DNA of 64,000 bases from assembly GCF_022436675.1 (NCBI RefSeq), contig NZ_JAKUJZ010000007.1, positions 1 through 64,000 on the forward strand, written 5' to 3'. The notes under the pieces are model-generated. The model was not told where the DNA came from. It saw nothing but the letters and a program-made list of their open reading frames with translations, and did no database searches. Positions 1-6,607 of the stretch are shown in pieces. This DNA is from Rheinheimera hassiensis (GTDB lineage: Bacteria; Pseudomonadota; Gammaproteobacteria; Enterobacterales; Alteromonadaceae). Position numbers and translations under genes: made by a program. Numbering within the stretch: position 1 is the stretch's first letter; the number at the start of each line of letters is the position of its first letter.

Positions 1-1
1 T

Positions 2-77
2 GCTAACAAATAATAAACAGAAAGGCCGGAGTAGAAACACTGTGCGTTCAACAGGTTTTTCTACAGGCTCGTTATGT
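2..77 (+). other. attC-like recombination site (first, weak)
   Basis: A GCTAAC motif at 2-7 could be the inverse core (R'') and GTTATGT at 71-77 the core (R'). Between them GTAGA and GCC segments can pair with TCTAC and GGC. It directly precedes the first cassette gene, which is what an attC of the previous cassette should do. The match is weaker than for the later sites, and the preceding cassette is outside the window. Confidence 0.4.
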
Positions 78-95
78 GAAATCAGGAATCACGAA

Positions 96-407
96 ATGGA
101 ACTAAAACTTGATGCTGACAAATTCGATGAACACCAAGCAATATTTATAGGTGAAATAATCGAGCAGATAAAAGGCAAACTTGAAGAGGCTGGTCTCACT
201 GGTGAAAAACTAAAAGAAGTAACTGGTAATATAGCTTTTAGCATTGCGTGTACTATTGACGATACCGCTGGTATAGAGTTTGACGGTATTGAAGTTAACC
301 CTTACTTAACGTTTCTTGCCGGTGAAAATGAGCTTATGCATTGTGGCGGAAATTCTTTTACACATGAATATGTCTTCGGCATACTTGATGAAGTTTTCGG
401 TGAGTAA
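96..407 (+). CDS. integron cassette protein, unknown function
   Basis: A 103-aa acidic soluble protein I do not recognise. The ATG at 96 was chosen because it lies just after the putative core site at 71-77; an upstream in-frame ATG at 42 would sit inside the recombination site. No signal peptide or membrane segment is visible. The C-terminal half has a few aromatic residues and one Cys (sequence motif MHCGG). Its only context is the cassette array: same strand as the other cassettes and followed directly by an attC. It probably has no promoter of its own and is read from the array promoter or from a preceding cassette. Confidence 0.7.
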   Translation: MELKLDADKFDEHQAIFIGEIIEQIKGKLEEAGLTGEKLKEVTGNIAFSIACTIDDTAGIEFDGIEVNPYLTFLAGENELMHCGGNSFTHEYVFGILDEVFGE

Positions 408-410
408 TCA

Positions 411-514
411 CATAACAATCAGCTCCACCGGACTCCGTAATGTTTGCACCTTTCCTGCAAAGTCACGCAGTAAAGTCGCCAACATTACTGCGCGCGGTGA
501 GCTGGGCGTTATAC
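411..514 (+). other. attC site
   Basis: R''-like ATAAC at 412-416 and R' GTTATAC at 508-514. The inner arms CAGCTCCACCG and CGGTGAGCTG pair except for one extra base, the extrahelical base expected of a folded attC bottom strand. The site separates the first and second complete cassettes. Confidence 0.8.
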
Positions 515-538
515 AACCTCGGTAGAAAGGAGTTCGAA

Positions 539-835
539 TTGAGATATTTTTTACTAATTCTAGTTGGTGCCATTTCCTTTGGAGCCGGTGCATTTTGGTA
601 CAAATGGCAGTTACTAGAGTCTGATCCTGTATCCTTAACTCAAACTCTTTCGGTACAAACGTCGCCAGAAAATATTGGTATGTTGCCAAAAGGTACAGTT
701 CTTTACCCATACTCAAATGGCCCCGACATTGAAACTTACATTATTTTTGTAAATTCAAAGTATTTAAATGCTATAGAACCTGTGCAATTCGAACACAGGC
801 TTACGGTTGCGCCGTTGGATGGTTACAGTGAATAG
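539..835 (+). CDS. integron cassette protein, membrane-anchored, unknown function
   Basis: A 98-aa protein starting at TTG 539. This start is favoured because a strong ribosome-binding site AAAGGAG (526-532) sits six bases upstream; the ATG further upstream at 440 lies inside the attC. Residues 1-20 form one hydrophobic segment (YFLLILVGAISFGAGAFW region), so the protein is probably anchored in the inner membrane, with the remaining ~75 residues outside the membrane. The C-terminal part has no motif I recognise. It is followed four bases after the stop codon by the next attC. Confidence 0.7.
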   Translation: MRYFLLILVGAISFGAGAFWYKWQLLESDPVSLTQTLSVQTSPENIGMLPKGTVLYPYSNGPDIETYIIFVNSKYLNAIEPVQFEHRLTVAPLDGYSE

Positions 836-838
836 GTT

Positions 839-937
839 GTATAACAAGTTACTTAATTTCGTTCCGGCCACACACAGCGTGACCTCCACTGGACTGCCTA
901 CGCTACGCTGCGGCAGCCAATTAGTAATGCGTTATGC
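839..937 (+). other. attC site
   Basis: R'' GTATAAC at 839-845 and R' GTTATGC at 931-937. The interior contains CGTGACCTCCACTGG and a GC-rich CTACGCTACGCTGCGGCAG stretch able to fold on itself. It lies between two same-strand cassette genes. Confidence 0.75.
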
Positions 938-962
938 GCCCAATCAACAATGGAGTGTTCCG

Positions 963-1697
963 ATGAAATATTTATATATTCTACTGACGCTGATGACGTT
1001 CAGTATCAATGCTACAACTTGGGGGGCGTCAGAAGTTGAAGACCCAATAAATTCAGACGCAAAGTGTAAAGTTAATGAACCAGTAAGTTCAGGGAGTTAT
1101 ATATATCAATGGCCTTCAAAATATGATCAAGTCTTTTGGCCATTAACTTCCCCTGAAGGAATTTGGTATTGTGAAAGCTCAGGTTTTATTGCTTTCATTG
1201 GTGATTTTGATGATATAACTGAAGAAGAAAAAACAAAAATATCTGATTATCTGGCCGCCAAAGAAAAAAAGCATCCTGACAGCCTGATTCAGAAGCTTGA
1301 GTTACTTGAAGTTCTATATTCGTTTCGAAGTAAAGATGATGAATTCAATAATAGAATAATAAGAGTCTTTGCATATTTATATGAACAAGAAGGAAAGTTA
1401 GAGTTAGCTAATAACTACCGTAAAATAGCTTTAAGTCAAATCAACGAAGCCTTAAAAACAGAGTTACCTGAATACAAGAAACTTGAGTATCTGTTCGTAG
1501 CAGCAAACTACGAAAGGCAACTAGGAAACGTCAGCTCAAGTGAACGAAGGTTATCTGAATTAAAACAATCAATTAAAAGTATGAAAGACGAAAATCTTGA
1601 AGATTTTGGTAGTTATCTAATGGATTTAAGCAAAGACACATTACGCATAGATACTGGCGGAGTTTTAGCCCCCAGCACTGAAGATAAAGGCGCATAA
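963..1697 (+). CDS. integron cassette protein, predicted periplasmic, unknown function
   Basis: A 244-aa product, the largest in the array. The ATG at 963 follows the attC core at 931-937 and has a GGAG element about seven bases upstream. Residues 1-22 look like a Sec signal peptide (hydrophobic YILLTLMTFSINA), so the product is probably periplasmic. The central and C-terminal part is rich in Lys and Glu and predicted alpha-helical, with a pattern resembling tetratricopeptide-type helices (around residues 115-210: LYEQEGKLELANNYRKIAL and similar), but I cannot assign a family. The TAA stop is part of the downstream attC inverse core. Confidence 0.75.
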   Translation: MKYLYILLTLMTFSINATTWGASEVEDPINSDAKCKVNEPVSSGSYIYQWPSKYDQVFWPLTSPEGIWYCESSGFIAFIGDFDDITEEEKTKISDYLAAKEKKHPDSLIQKLELLEVLYSFRSKDDEFNNRIIRVFAYLYEQEGKLELANNYRKIALSQINEALKTELPEYKKLEYLFVAANYERQLGNVSSSERRLSELKQSIKSMKDENLEDFGSYLMDLSKDTLRIDTGGVLAPSTEDKGA

Positions 1698-1775
1698 CAA
1701 GGTGCTGTTGTCGCCACTATCGTGGCTGGGACGGCTTATGCTGCGCTCCAGCCGCCCCAAAGCTTTGCGTTAAAT
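1692..1775 (+). other. attC site
   Basis: R'' GCATAAC at 1692-1698 contains the stop codon of the preceding gene; R' GTTAAAT is at 1769-1775. The interior has GGCTGGGACGGC facing GCCGCCCC, which can pair. The first possible start codon of the next gene overlaps the core site. Confidence 0.75.
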
Positions 1776-2112
1776 GGCAATTATGAAATCATGTGCAATG
1801 CTGTCACTCCTACTTTTAATAGGGTGTAGTAGCTCAATACCGTACGACGAGATACGAAAGGATAGCTACGGTCATGATGGGCCAGGCTACGCCGATGAAA
1901 AATTATCTGAGGATTCATACAAGATCCGAGTGTTGGGTTACGATGATACTGATGAATCGGTATTTATGCTTTTCTTTCATAAAAGGGCTTCTGAGCTATG
2001 TGGAAGAAATACATACTTAGTTCTCGAATATAACGAGACCATAATTATTATATCCCACACTGCTCAGGGTTATGCGAGTAGAGGTGTTACCGGTATAGTA
2101 AAATGCATTTAA
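1774..2112 (+). CDS. integron cassette lipoprotein, unknown function
   Basis: A 112-aa protein with a lipoprotein signal: a short positively charged start, hydrophobic LSLLLLIG, then the lipobox Cys at residue 18 of the long form. The ATG at 1774 overlaps the attC core. A second in-frame ATG at 1783 gives an equally good lipoprotein signal and may be the real start; neither has a clear ribosome-binding site. The mature part of ~95 residues has two further Cys residues (ELCGRN and the C-terminal VKCI) that could form a disulfide in the periplasm. Not assignable to a family. The TAA stop is supplied by the next attC. Confidence 0.7.
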   Translation: MAIMKSCAMLSLLLLIGCSSSIPYDEIRKDSYGHDGPGYADEKLSEDSYKIRVLGYDDTDESVFMLFFHKRASELCGRNTYLVLEYNETIIIISHTAQGYASRGVTGIVKCI

Positions 2113-2197
2113 CAAGGCCAGTCAGCAACGCCCACTGCGTGGGCTGGACCTCAAACCCGCTGCGCGGTTTTTTCGGCCGCTGCTGGCTGCGTTAAAA
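2107..2197 (+). other. attC site
   Basis: R'' ATTTAAC at 2107-2113 with the preceding stop codon inside it, R' GTTAAAA at 2191-2197. Its interior (GCGTGGGCTGGACCTCAAA, then CCGCTGCGCGG) is almost the same as in the site at 4250-4336, so the two belong to one attC subfamily. Confidence 0.8.
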
Positions 2198-2204
2198 GGC
2201 ATTC

Positions 2205-2534
2205 ATGAACCACGAGCTAAATTTCAGCGGGAAAGCCCTAATATGCAATTTTGAATGGTACGAATGGCCTTATGGAATTGCTGTAAATGCTATCTTTACT
2301 GATAAAAATCATGAAGTTGGTGCTATTAAATTTTTGTGTGATGAATCGAATGAAAAATATAATGAAATTAGCAACCTTTCTGATGACGATATTCTAGATA
2401 GATTGGTTACAGCGCTAAAAAATGGGAAATTGGATTCTTCTATTCAAAATATGTTTACGTGGCAGAGTGAAGTTGCTAAGAATGGTTTTAATAAAATATC
2501 ACCAATCATTGCTCAGCTTTCGGATGCCTTTTAA
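2205..2534 (+). CDS. integron cassette protein, unknown function
   Basis: A 109-aa soluble, acidic protein starting at ATG 2205, seven bases after the core site. No signal peptide or membrane segment. The N-terminus is rich in aromatic residues (CNFEWYEWPYG), followed by a likely helical segment containing NLSDDDILDRLVTALKNGK. No family recognised. The stop TAA lies inside the downstream attC, as with several neighbours, and the gene sits in the low-GC cassette context. Confidence 0.7.
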   Translation: MNHELNFSGKALICNFEWYEWPYGIAVNAIFTDKNHEVGAIKFLCDESNEKYNEISNLSDDDILDRLVTALKNGKLDSSIQNMFTWQSEVAKNGFNKISPIIAQLSDAF

Positions 2535-2583
2535 CAAGCAAAGGCATCTGACGCGTGCCGCGCAGCTGCTTTGAGCGTTATAT
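2529..2583 (+). other. attC site (short, 55 bp)
   Basis: R'' TTTTAAC at 2529-2535, R' GTTATAT at 2577-2583. The interior AAAGGCATCTGACGCGTGCC...GCAGCTGCTTTG is nearly identical to the site at 2895-2949. GCAAAGGCA and GCTGCTTTG can pair to give the folded form. Confidence 0.8.
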
Positions 2584-2598
2584 GGCAAAGAGGATTCA

Positions 2599-2892
2599 GT
2601 GAAAATTTCTGCCAAAGTTACCTTTTTGGTTATCGAAAGACCACCGCATGGTTTCAGATATAAAGGGCAAAATACTTGGCCTAGAATTCACTATCTTGGT
2701 GACGTGAATACAAGTTGTAGATTGCTTTTTAACGAGGGATGTGAAGCCTTTGACGGAGATAGTATTGAATTACTTATCGAATTTCTAGACGATGAAATAC
2801 ACGAAGCGAGAATGTATGAAGGCATGCCATTTGAGCTTTTTGTCACGGATATAAAAATTGCCGAAGGGCAAGTATTAGGTTTGGTGAAATAA
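2599..2892 (+). CDS. integron cassette protein, EF-Tu domain-3-like fold
   Basis: A 97-aa protein starting at GTG 2599 with an AAAGAGGA ribosome-binding site at 2588-2594 five bases upstream. The residue order resembles the third (beta-barrel) domain of elongation factor Tu: an N-terminal strand KVTFLVIE, then a Gly-Phe-Arg/Asn-x-x-Pro-Arg-Ile segment, an aspartate-glycine-aspartate turn before ELLIEFL, and a C-terminal MYEGMPFELFVTD strand with a GQVLGLV ending, corresponding to EEGLRFAIREGGRTVGAG in EF-Tu. The GTPase domain is absent, so this is a stand-alone barrel; its role is unknown. The family call is by eye only. Confidence 0.65.
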   Translation: MKISAKVTFLVIERPPHGFRYKGQNTWPRIHYLGDVNTSCRLLFNEGCEAFDGDSIELLIEFLDDEIHEARMYEGMPFELFVTDIKIAEGQVLGLVK

Positions 2893-2894
2893 AC

Positions 2895-2949
2895 ATATAA
2901 CAAACAAAGGCATCTGACGCGTACCGCGCAGCTGCTTTGGGCGTTAGGC
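2895..2949 (+). other. attC site (short, 55 bp)
   Basis: R'' ATATAAC at 2895-2901 and R' GTTAGGC at 2943-2949, the latter a perfect GTTRRRY core. Nearly the same interior as the site at 2529-2583, differing by single bases. Confidence 0.85.
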
Positions 2950-2962
2950 TGAAGAGCAAAGA

Positions 2963-3280
2963 ATGAACAAGGAAGTTATGCGTACAAATAACAATTGTCT
3001 TTGCCAGTCTGAAAGTTCGCGTCGTTCGTTCGAGTCCGCGTCGAAACATGTGCACCAACACACTCAAATACGCGTCGAGGTAGTAGGGCATTCCGCGTAT
3101 GTCGGCATTTTGCATTCCCATGCGCTTTTACCGGAAGCCTTGCACGCGTATGCTCAAAGCCCAATACCCAGCAACGAGTCGTTTCGTGCTTTGCGCTTGG
3201 CGTGGCACCGAAGCCTAACCAGGCATTCAAGCCACTCGCTGCGCTCGTTGGGACGGGCTAAAGCCCGCCCCTTAATTTAG
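2963..3280 (+). CDS. doubtful cassette ORF (possibly non-coding cassette)
   Basis: An open frame of 105 codons starting at ATG 2963 with an AAAGAA element upstream, filling the cassette between attC sites ending at 2949 and 3288. The predicted product is rich in Ser, His and Arg and has no recognisable domain. Its last ~22 codons run through the downstream attC, which argues against a selected protein. An equally long open frame (2976-3230) exists on the opposite strand, also unconvincing. The cassette could be non-coding or encode an RNA. I list it only so the stretch is accounted for. Confidence 0.25.
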   Translation: MNKEVMRTNNNCLCQSESSRRSFESASKHVHQHTQIRVEVVGHSAYVGILHSHALLPEALHAYAQSPIPSNESFRALRLAWHRSLTRHSSHSLRSLGRAKARPLI

Positions 3281-3288
3281 CGTTATGT
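3213..3288 (+). other. attC site
   Basis: R'' GCCTAAC at 3213-3219 is a perfect RYYYAAC inverse core; R' GTTATGT is at 3282-3288. The interior carries a GGGCTAAAGCCC-centred hairpin (GGACGGGC / GCCCGCCCC) near 3251-3271 and a GCTGCGCTCG element also seen in the site at 4900-4971. Confidence 0.75.
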
Positions 3289-3304
3289 TGAAAAAGGAAT
3301 TTAG

Positions 3305-3862
3305 ATGGTATTTCCATCACTAGAAACTGATCGGCTATTACTTACGGAACTTCGTGTTGATGATGAAGCTGATCTGTTCAAATTGTTTTCCAATCCATCT
3401 GTGGTTGAATATTACGATTTAGATGTGTTTCGCGAACATAGCCAAGCAGCCGATTTGATTAGTCTTTTTAAATCAAGATATGAGGAGCAGCAAGGTATCA
3501 GGTGGGCAATCCGGTTAAAGTCATCTGGTCGATTGATCGGCACCTGCGGCTTTAACTCGTGGAGCAGCAAAATGCATAATGCCGTCATTGGTTATGACCT
3601 GCTTCCTGAATTTTGGCGACAAGGTTATTCCTCAGAAGCTGTTCGCGCGATTATTAGTGCTGGATTTGCAGGAAAGCTTCCGTGTGGTGAATTGCATCGA
3701 GTTCAAGCAGATACAGTTCCAGGTAATCGTGCCTCTGAATCATTGCTTCGTCAGCTTGGATTTAAAGAAGAAGGGCTTCGGCGTGAGTGTGGATATTGGA
3801 AGAATAAGTTTCATGATCTCAAATGTTTCGGCTTGCTCCGTTCAGAGTTCAGTACAACATAA
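3305..3862 (+). CDS. GNAT-family N-acetyltransferase (RimJ/RimL-like), cassette-borne
   Basis: A 185-aa protein starting at ATG 3305 behind an AAAAAGGA ribosome-binding site. The N-terminus LETDRLLLTELRVDDEADLF is typical of the RimJ/RimL branch of GNAT acetyltransferases, which use acetyl-CoA to acetylate amino groups of proteins or small molecules. Further family marks are IGTCGFNSW (strand 4 region), GYDLLPEFWRQGYSSEAV (acetyl-CoA-binding helix, here QGYSSEA) and NRASESLLRQLGFKEEG near residues 139-155. The length is normal for the family. The substrate cannot be told from sequence. In an integron such a gene is a plausible adaptive function. The stop codon lies in the following attC. Confidence 0.85.
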   Translation: MVFPSLETDRLLLTELRVDDEADLFKLFSNPSVVEYYDLDVFREHSQAADLISLFKSRYEEQQGIRWAIRLKSSGRLIGTCGFNSWSSKMHNAVIGYDLLPEFWRQGYSSEAVRAIISAGFAGKLPCGELHRVQADTVPGNRASESLLRQLGFKEEGLRRECGYWKNKFHDLKCFGLLRSEFSTT

Positions 3863-3934
3863 CAATCCGCGTCATTCGGGGCCTTCGGCCCCTGCGACGC
3901 TCACAAGTTCGCGCGCATGCGCGGGGCGTTATAA
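3857..3934 (+). other. attC site
   Basis: R'' ACATAAC at 3857-3863 (with the GNAT stop codon inside), R' GTTATAA at 3928-3934. The interior has a GGGGCCTTCGGCCCC hairpin (3879-3893) as the likely variable terminal structure. Confidence 0.75.
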
Positions 3935-3937
3935 AGC

Positions 3938-4255
3938 ATGAATCAGTTCACGAGTGAAGAATTAAATACACTGAAAAATGCGATTCAATATTGGATCGCG
4001 AATTGGGATTTTGAGTGCCCAACATTATTTGGTTTAGAAAAGTCCGATTTAGAAGAGGTCAGTGCTAATTGGCCCAACGCACTTAATGATGATACAGAGC
4101 GGGCATTAGTAAGTTGCCTGGGAAGTTTAAGAGAAATGTTATACGGTGCGAGTGCAATTAATGAGCAAGCAGTGGCGGCTACACTTGGGGTTTCTTATGG
4201 TCAAGCATCAGTTCTATGTTCAGTGATCCACAGTCAGTGTCAGCATGCTTTATAA
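3938..4255 (+). CDS. integron cassette protein, unknown function
   Basis: A 105-aa soluble protein starting at ATG 3938, only three bases past the core site and without a visible ribosome-binding site. It appears mainly helical, with a central LNDDTERALVSCLGSLREML helix and a C-terminal segment rich in small residues and Cys. I do not recognise a family; the length and helical content would fit a small regulatory or antitoxin-like protein, but nothing in the sequence proves this. The TAA stop lies in the next attC. Confidence 0.7.
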   Translation: MNQFTSEELNTLKNAIQYWIANWDFECPTLFGLEKSDLEEVSANWPNALNDDTERALVSCLGSLREMLYGASAINEQAVAATLGVSYGQASVLCSVIHSQCQHAL

Positions 4256-4336
4256 CAAGCGCAGTCACAAACGGCCACTGCGTGGCCTGGACCTCAACCG
4301 CTGCGCGGGTTTCGGCCTGTGCTGCGAGCGTTATGT
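4250..4336 (+). other. attC site
   Basis: R'' TTATAAC at 4250-4256 including the preceding stop codon, R' GTTATGT at 4330-4336. The interior (CACTGCGTGGCCTGGACCTC, CCGCTGCGCGG, TTTCGGCC) matches the site at 2107-2197 closely. Confidence 0.8.
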
Positions 4337-4362
4337 GCGGTAACTCTGCAGGTGTCGGCTTA

Positions 4363-4402
4363 CTGTCGGGTAATTTACGTACCTGACAGATGAAAATATA
4401 AG
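4363..4402 (+). promoter_or_regulatory. putative promoter with palindromic operator for the cassette XRE regulator
   Basis: An inverted repeat with ten-base arms, CTGTCGGGTA (4363-4372) and TACCTGACAG (4380-4389), nine of ten positions matching, spacer seven bases. A possible -35 TTTACG (4374-4379) lies in the spacer and -10 TATAAG is at 4397-4402 with a 17-bp gap. The layout suggests that the encoded regulator binds here and represses its own gene; this is inference. Confidence 0.5.
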
Positions 4403-4437
4403 TAACACTCTTGGTTCGGGAGTACAGGAGCTATCTG

Positions 4438-4905
4438 ATGATTATAAAAGAACTGCGACTTAGTAGACATATTTCTCAAGAGCAATTAGCGCAAATGTCG
4501 GGATTAAATGTCCGAACAATTCAGCGCATTGAGAGTGGTCATAACGCTAGTTTCGAATCATTAAAATGTCTTGCTGCGGCTCTTGATGTCGATGTGACAA
4601 CACTAAACCAGGAGACTTTTATGATTGATAAAAACACTGCTAATTGGCAAAGATTACCGTTATTTTTGAAAATTTGGTTTTCGGTAAATTTTTTGCAGAT
4701 TAGACCCGCTCGAAAAACGGCTGAGAGAGTTGAAAAATTATCACACTTTTTTGGCTTTCTATTTTGCTGTTTTGGGTTTGTTAGCGAAGCGGCTTTAGCT
4801 GGCGGTATTATCATGCTTGCAACAGCCTACTTGTTTTACTTCTTGAAGTGGCAAGGTGACAAATATGGTATTTGGTATGAGCCTGATGCAATATCTACCA
4901 AATAA
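4438..4905 (+). CDS. XRE-family HTH regulator fused to a two-helix membrane domain, cassette-borne
   Basis: A 155-aa protein. ATG 4438 is chosen because AGGAG (4426-4430) lies seven bases upstream; an upstream GTG at 4411 is less likely. Residues 5-57 form a Cro/CI-type helix-turn-helix (SQEQLAQMSGLNVRTIQRIESG). After a short linker, residues ~101-138 form two hydrophobic helices, like the 2TM domain found in membrane-tethered XRE proteins. The protein would be a DNA-binding regulator anchored to the inner membrane. Unlike the other cassettes it has ~100 bp of upstream DNA with a palindrome and promoter-like elements, so it may be expressed on its own wherever it sits in the array. Confidence 0.8.
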   Translation: MIIKELRLSRHISQEQLAQMSGLNVRTIQRIESGHNASFESLKCLAAALDVDVTTLNQETFMIDKNTANWQRLPLFLKIWFSVNFLQIRPARKTAERVEKLSHFFGFLFCCFGFVSEAALAGGIIMLATAYLFYFLKWQGDKYGIWYEPDAISTK

Positions 4906-4971
4906 CAATCGCAACCAAAATGGGCTATCGTACTCGACTCGCTGCGCTCGCATTTGTTGCGTGCATTAGCC
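4900..4971 (+). other. degenerate attC site at the end of the array
   Basis: R'' AAATAAC at 4900-4906 (with the preceding stop codon), inner arms CGCAAC and GTTGCG that can pair. The R' position reads ATTAGCC (4965-4971) instead of GTTAGCC. The altered core suggests a site no longer efficiently recombined. Confidence 0.55.
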
Positions 4972-4987
4972 AAAATATGAGTGCCCT

Positions 4988-5353
4988 ATGAGCCCTAAGA
5001 GATATATCGTTGTCAGCTCACATAAGAGTGAGTTTCCTAAGCCAATAACCTTTAAAAAAGGTGATCCTCTGCTCGTTGGTGAAGAATACAAAGGTGCCGA
5101 AGACTGGAATAACTGGTACCTGTGTACTACGCCAGGCCAAGAGCCTGGTTGGGTTCCTGATCAGATTATCGAGCGATTTGAGCACTCACAGGGTAGAGCA
5201 CTTGATGATTACACGGCAAAAGAGCTAAATGTGCAGGAAGGAGAGCTGCTGACTGGTTCCAGGGTTTTAAATGGCTGGCTATGGTGTGAAAAAACGCTCA
5301 GTACAGAATCAGGGTGGTTACCATTGGAGAATGTTAAAGAGATCGCGCAGTAG
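4988..5353 (+). CDS. double SH3-domain protein
   Basis: A 121-aa protein made of two SH3-like barrels of about 60 residues. The first (1-62) has a hydrophobic start, FKKGDPLLV, WYLCTTPGQEPGWVPDQII; the second (65-120) reads ALDDYTAKELNVQEGELL, GWLWCEK, SGWLPLENV, the classic ALYDY-like start, GW and GWLP/NV pattern. No signal peptide, so it is probably cytoplasmic and binds peptides or proteins. It follows the degenerate attC, and no attC is visible after its stop, so it is either the last, fixed cassette or the first non-cassette gene. Confidence 0.75.
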   Translation: MSPKRYIVVSSHKSEFPKPITFKKGDPLLVGEEYKGAEDWNNWYLCTTPGQEPGWVPDQIIERFEHSQGRALDDYTAKELNVQEGELLTGSRVLNGWLWCEKTLSTESGWLPLENVKEIAQ

Positions 5354-5474
5354 CAACCGTGGCTAGGCGGACGCAGGCGGTAAAAACGTAAAAAAGTAAT
5401 GAAGTAAGTAAATAGTACTGGCGGGCAGTGTCGCTAATCTCAACTATGATATAGGTTTCAGGAACGGAGGAACT

Positions 5475-6533
5475 ATGCTTAATAGCTACTTAGTTGTTAA
5501 TACTGCACGCACATCTTTTCGTTATCTATGGCTGGCTGTTTGGGCGTTGTTGCCCTTTGTGGCATCTGCAGATACCAGCCAGAAACCGCTTAACAACCCG
5601 CAGCCTGTAACGGCGCAGGCGCAATGGCAAACACAAAATACCAAAGGGACAGCTGCTGAGCGGCATGAGAATGGTTTTGTTGCTGTGGCGGGCCGCCTAT
5701 ATTTGCTGGGCGGGCGTGGCGAACGGCCTTTAGATATTTTCGACCCGGCAACCGGTCAATGGCAGCAAGGAGCAAAGCCACCGTTTGAGCTGCACCATAT
5801 GCAGGCAGTTGCCTATGATGACAAATTGTATGTATTAGGCGCCTTAACCGGTGGTTTCCCGGAAGAAAAATCTATTGCCAATATACTGATTTATAACCCG
5901 GCGACTGATACCTGGCAAACCGGGCCAGAGATCCCGGCGCAGCGGCAGCGCGGGGGCAGTGGCGTGGTAGTGCACAACGGGCTTATTTATCTTATTGGCG
6001 GCAACAACCGCGGCCATATGAGTGGTTTTGTCGCCTGGCTGGATGTGTTTAATCCGGCAACCGGACAATGGACCGCATTGGCTGATGCGCCGCATGCCCG
6101 CGATCACTTTCATGCCGTTGTTATTGATGATCAAATCTATGCGGCGGCCGGGCGTATGTCGTCACATGATACCGGCGAGACGATGTCACTGACAGTTGCA
6201 GCGGTAGATGTTTATGATATTAAAACCCAGCGTTGGCATACGCTGGATACGCCGCTGCCCACGCCAAGGGCCGGCACCGCTGCAGTGGTAGTTAACGGGC
6301 AACTGGTTGTTATAGGCGGCGAAAGCCTGCGCCAGGTAAGTGCGCATAATGAAGTTGAAGCTTATAACCCGGCAACGAAGCAATGGCAAAAGTGGCCGGC
6401 GTTACCAACAGGGCGGCACGGTACCCAGGCTACGCTACTAAATGGTGTTGTGTATATTGCTGCTGGCAGTGCCAACCGGGGGGGCGGGCCGGAATTAAAA
6501 GATTTGTTGCTATTGCCTATGGCTGCTTTTTAG
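5475..6533 (+). CDS. secreted Kelch-repeat protein
   Basis: A 352-aa protein starting at ATG 5475 with ribosome-binding site CGGAGGA (5465-5471). Residues 1-32 form a long signal peptide ending in FVASA, with cleavage before DTS predicted. The rest is a run of about six Kelch repeats of ~48 residues, each with the doublet of Gly (YLLGG, YVLGA, YLIGG, AAAGR, VVIGG, YIAAG) followed by a spaced Tyr and Trp (typically NPATxxW). It should fold as a beta-propeller in the periplasm or outside the cell, for protein or glycan binding. Its base composition is that of the chromosome rather than of the cassettes. No operon partner is evident. Confidence 0.85.
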   Translation: MLNSYLVVNTARTSFRYLWLAVWALLPFVASADTSQKPLNNPQPVTAQAQWQTQNTKGTAAERHENGFVAVAGRLYLLGGRGERPLDIFDPATGQWQQGAKPPFELHHMQAVAYDDKLYVLGALTGGFPEEKSIANILIYNPATDTWQTGPEIPAQRQRGGSGVVVHNGLIYLIGGNNRGHMSGFVAWLDVFNPATGQWTALADAPHARDHFHAVVIDDQIYAAAGRMSSHDTGETMSLTVAAVDVYDIKTQRWHTLDTPLPTPRAGTAAVVVNGQLVVIGGESLRQVSAHNEVEAYNPATKQWQKWPALPTGRHGTQATLLNGVVYIAAGSANRGGGPELKDLLLLPMAAF

Positions 6534-6607
6534 CTTGTTAACATTGCAAAAACGCGGCTTTCTGTTTAGATTGAATAGCGATGAAAGTGGAATAACAGGA
6601 AGTCATA

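Noticed and set aside
2976-3230. Reverse-strand ORF of 84 codons in the fourth short cassette
   Set aside because: Lies opposite the cassette direction, composition is Arg/His/Thr-rich as expected from a GC-biased antisense frame, no ribosome-binding site or family.
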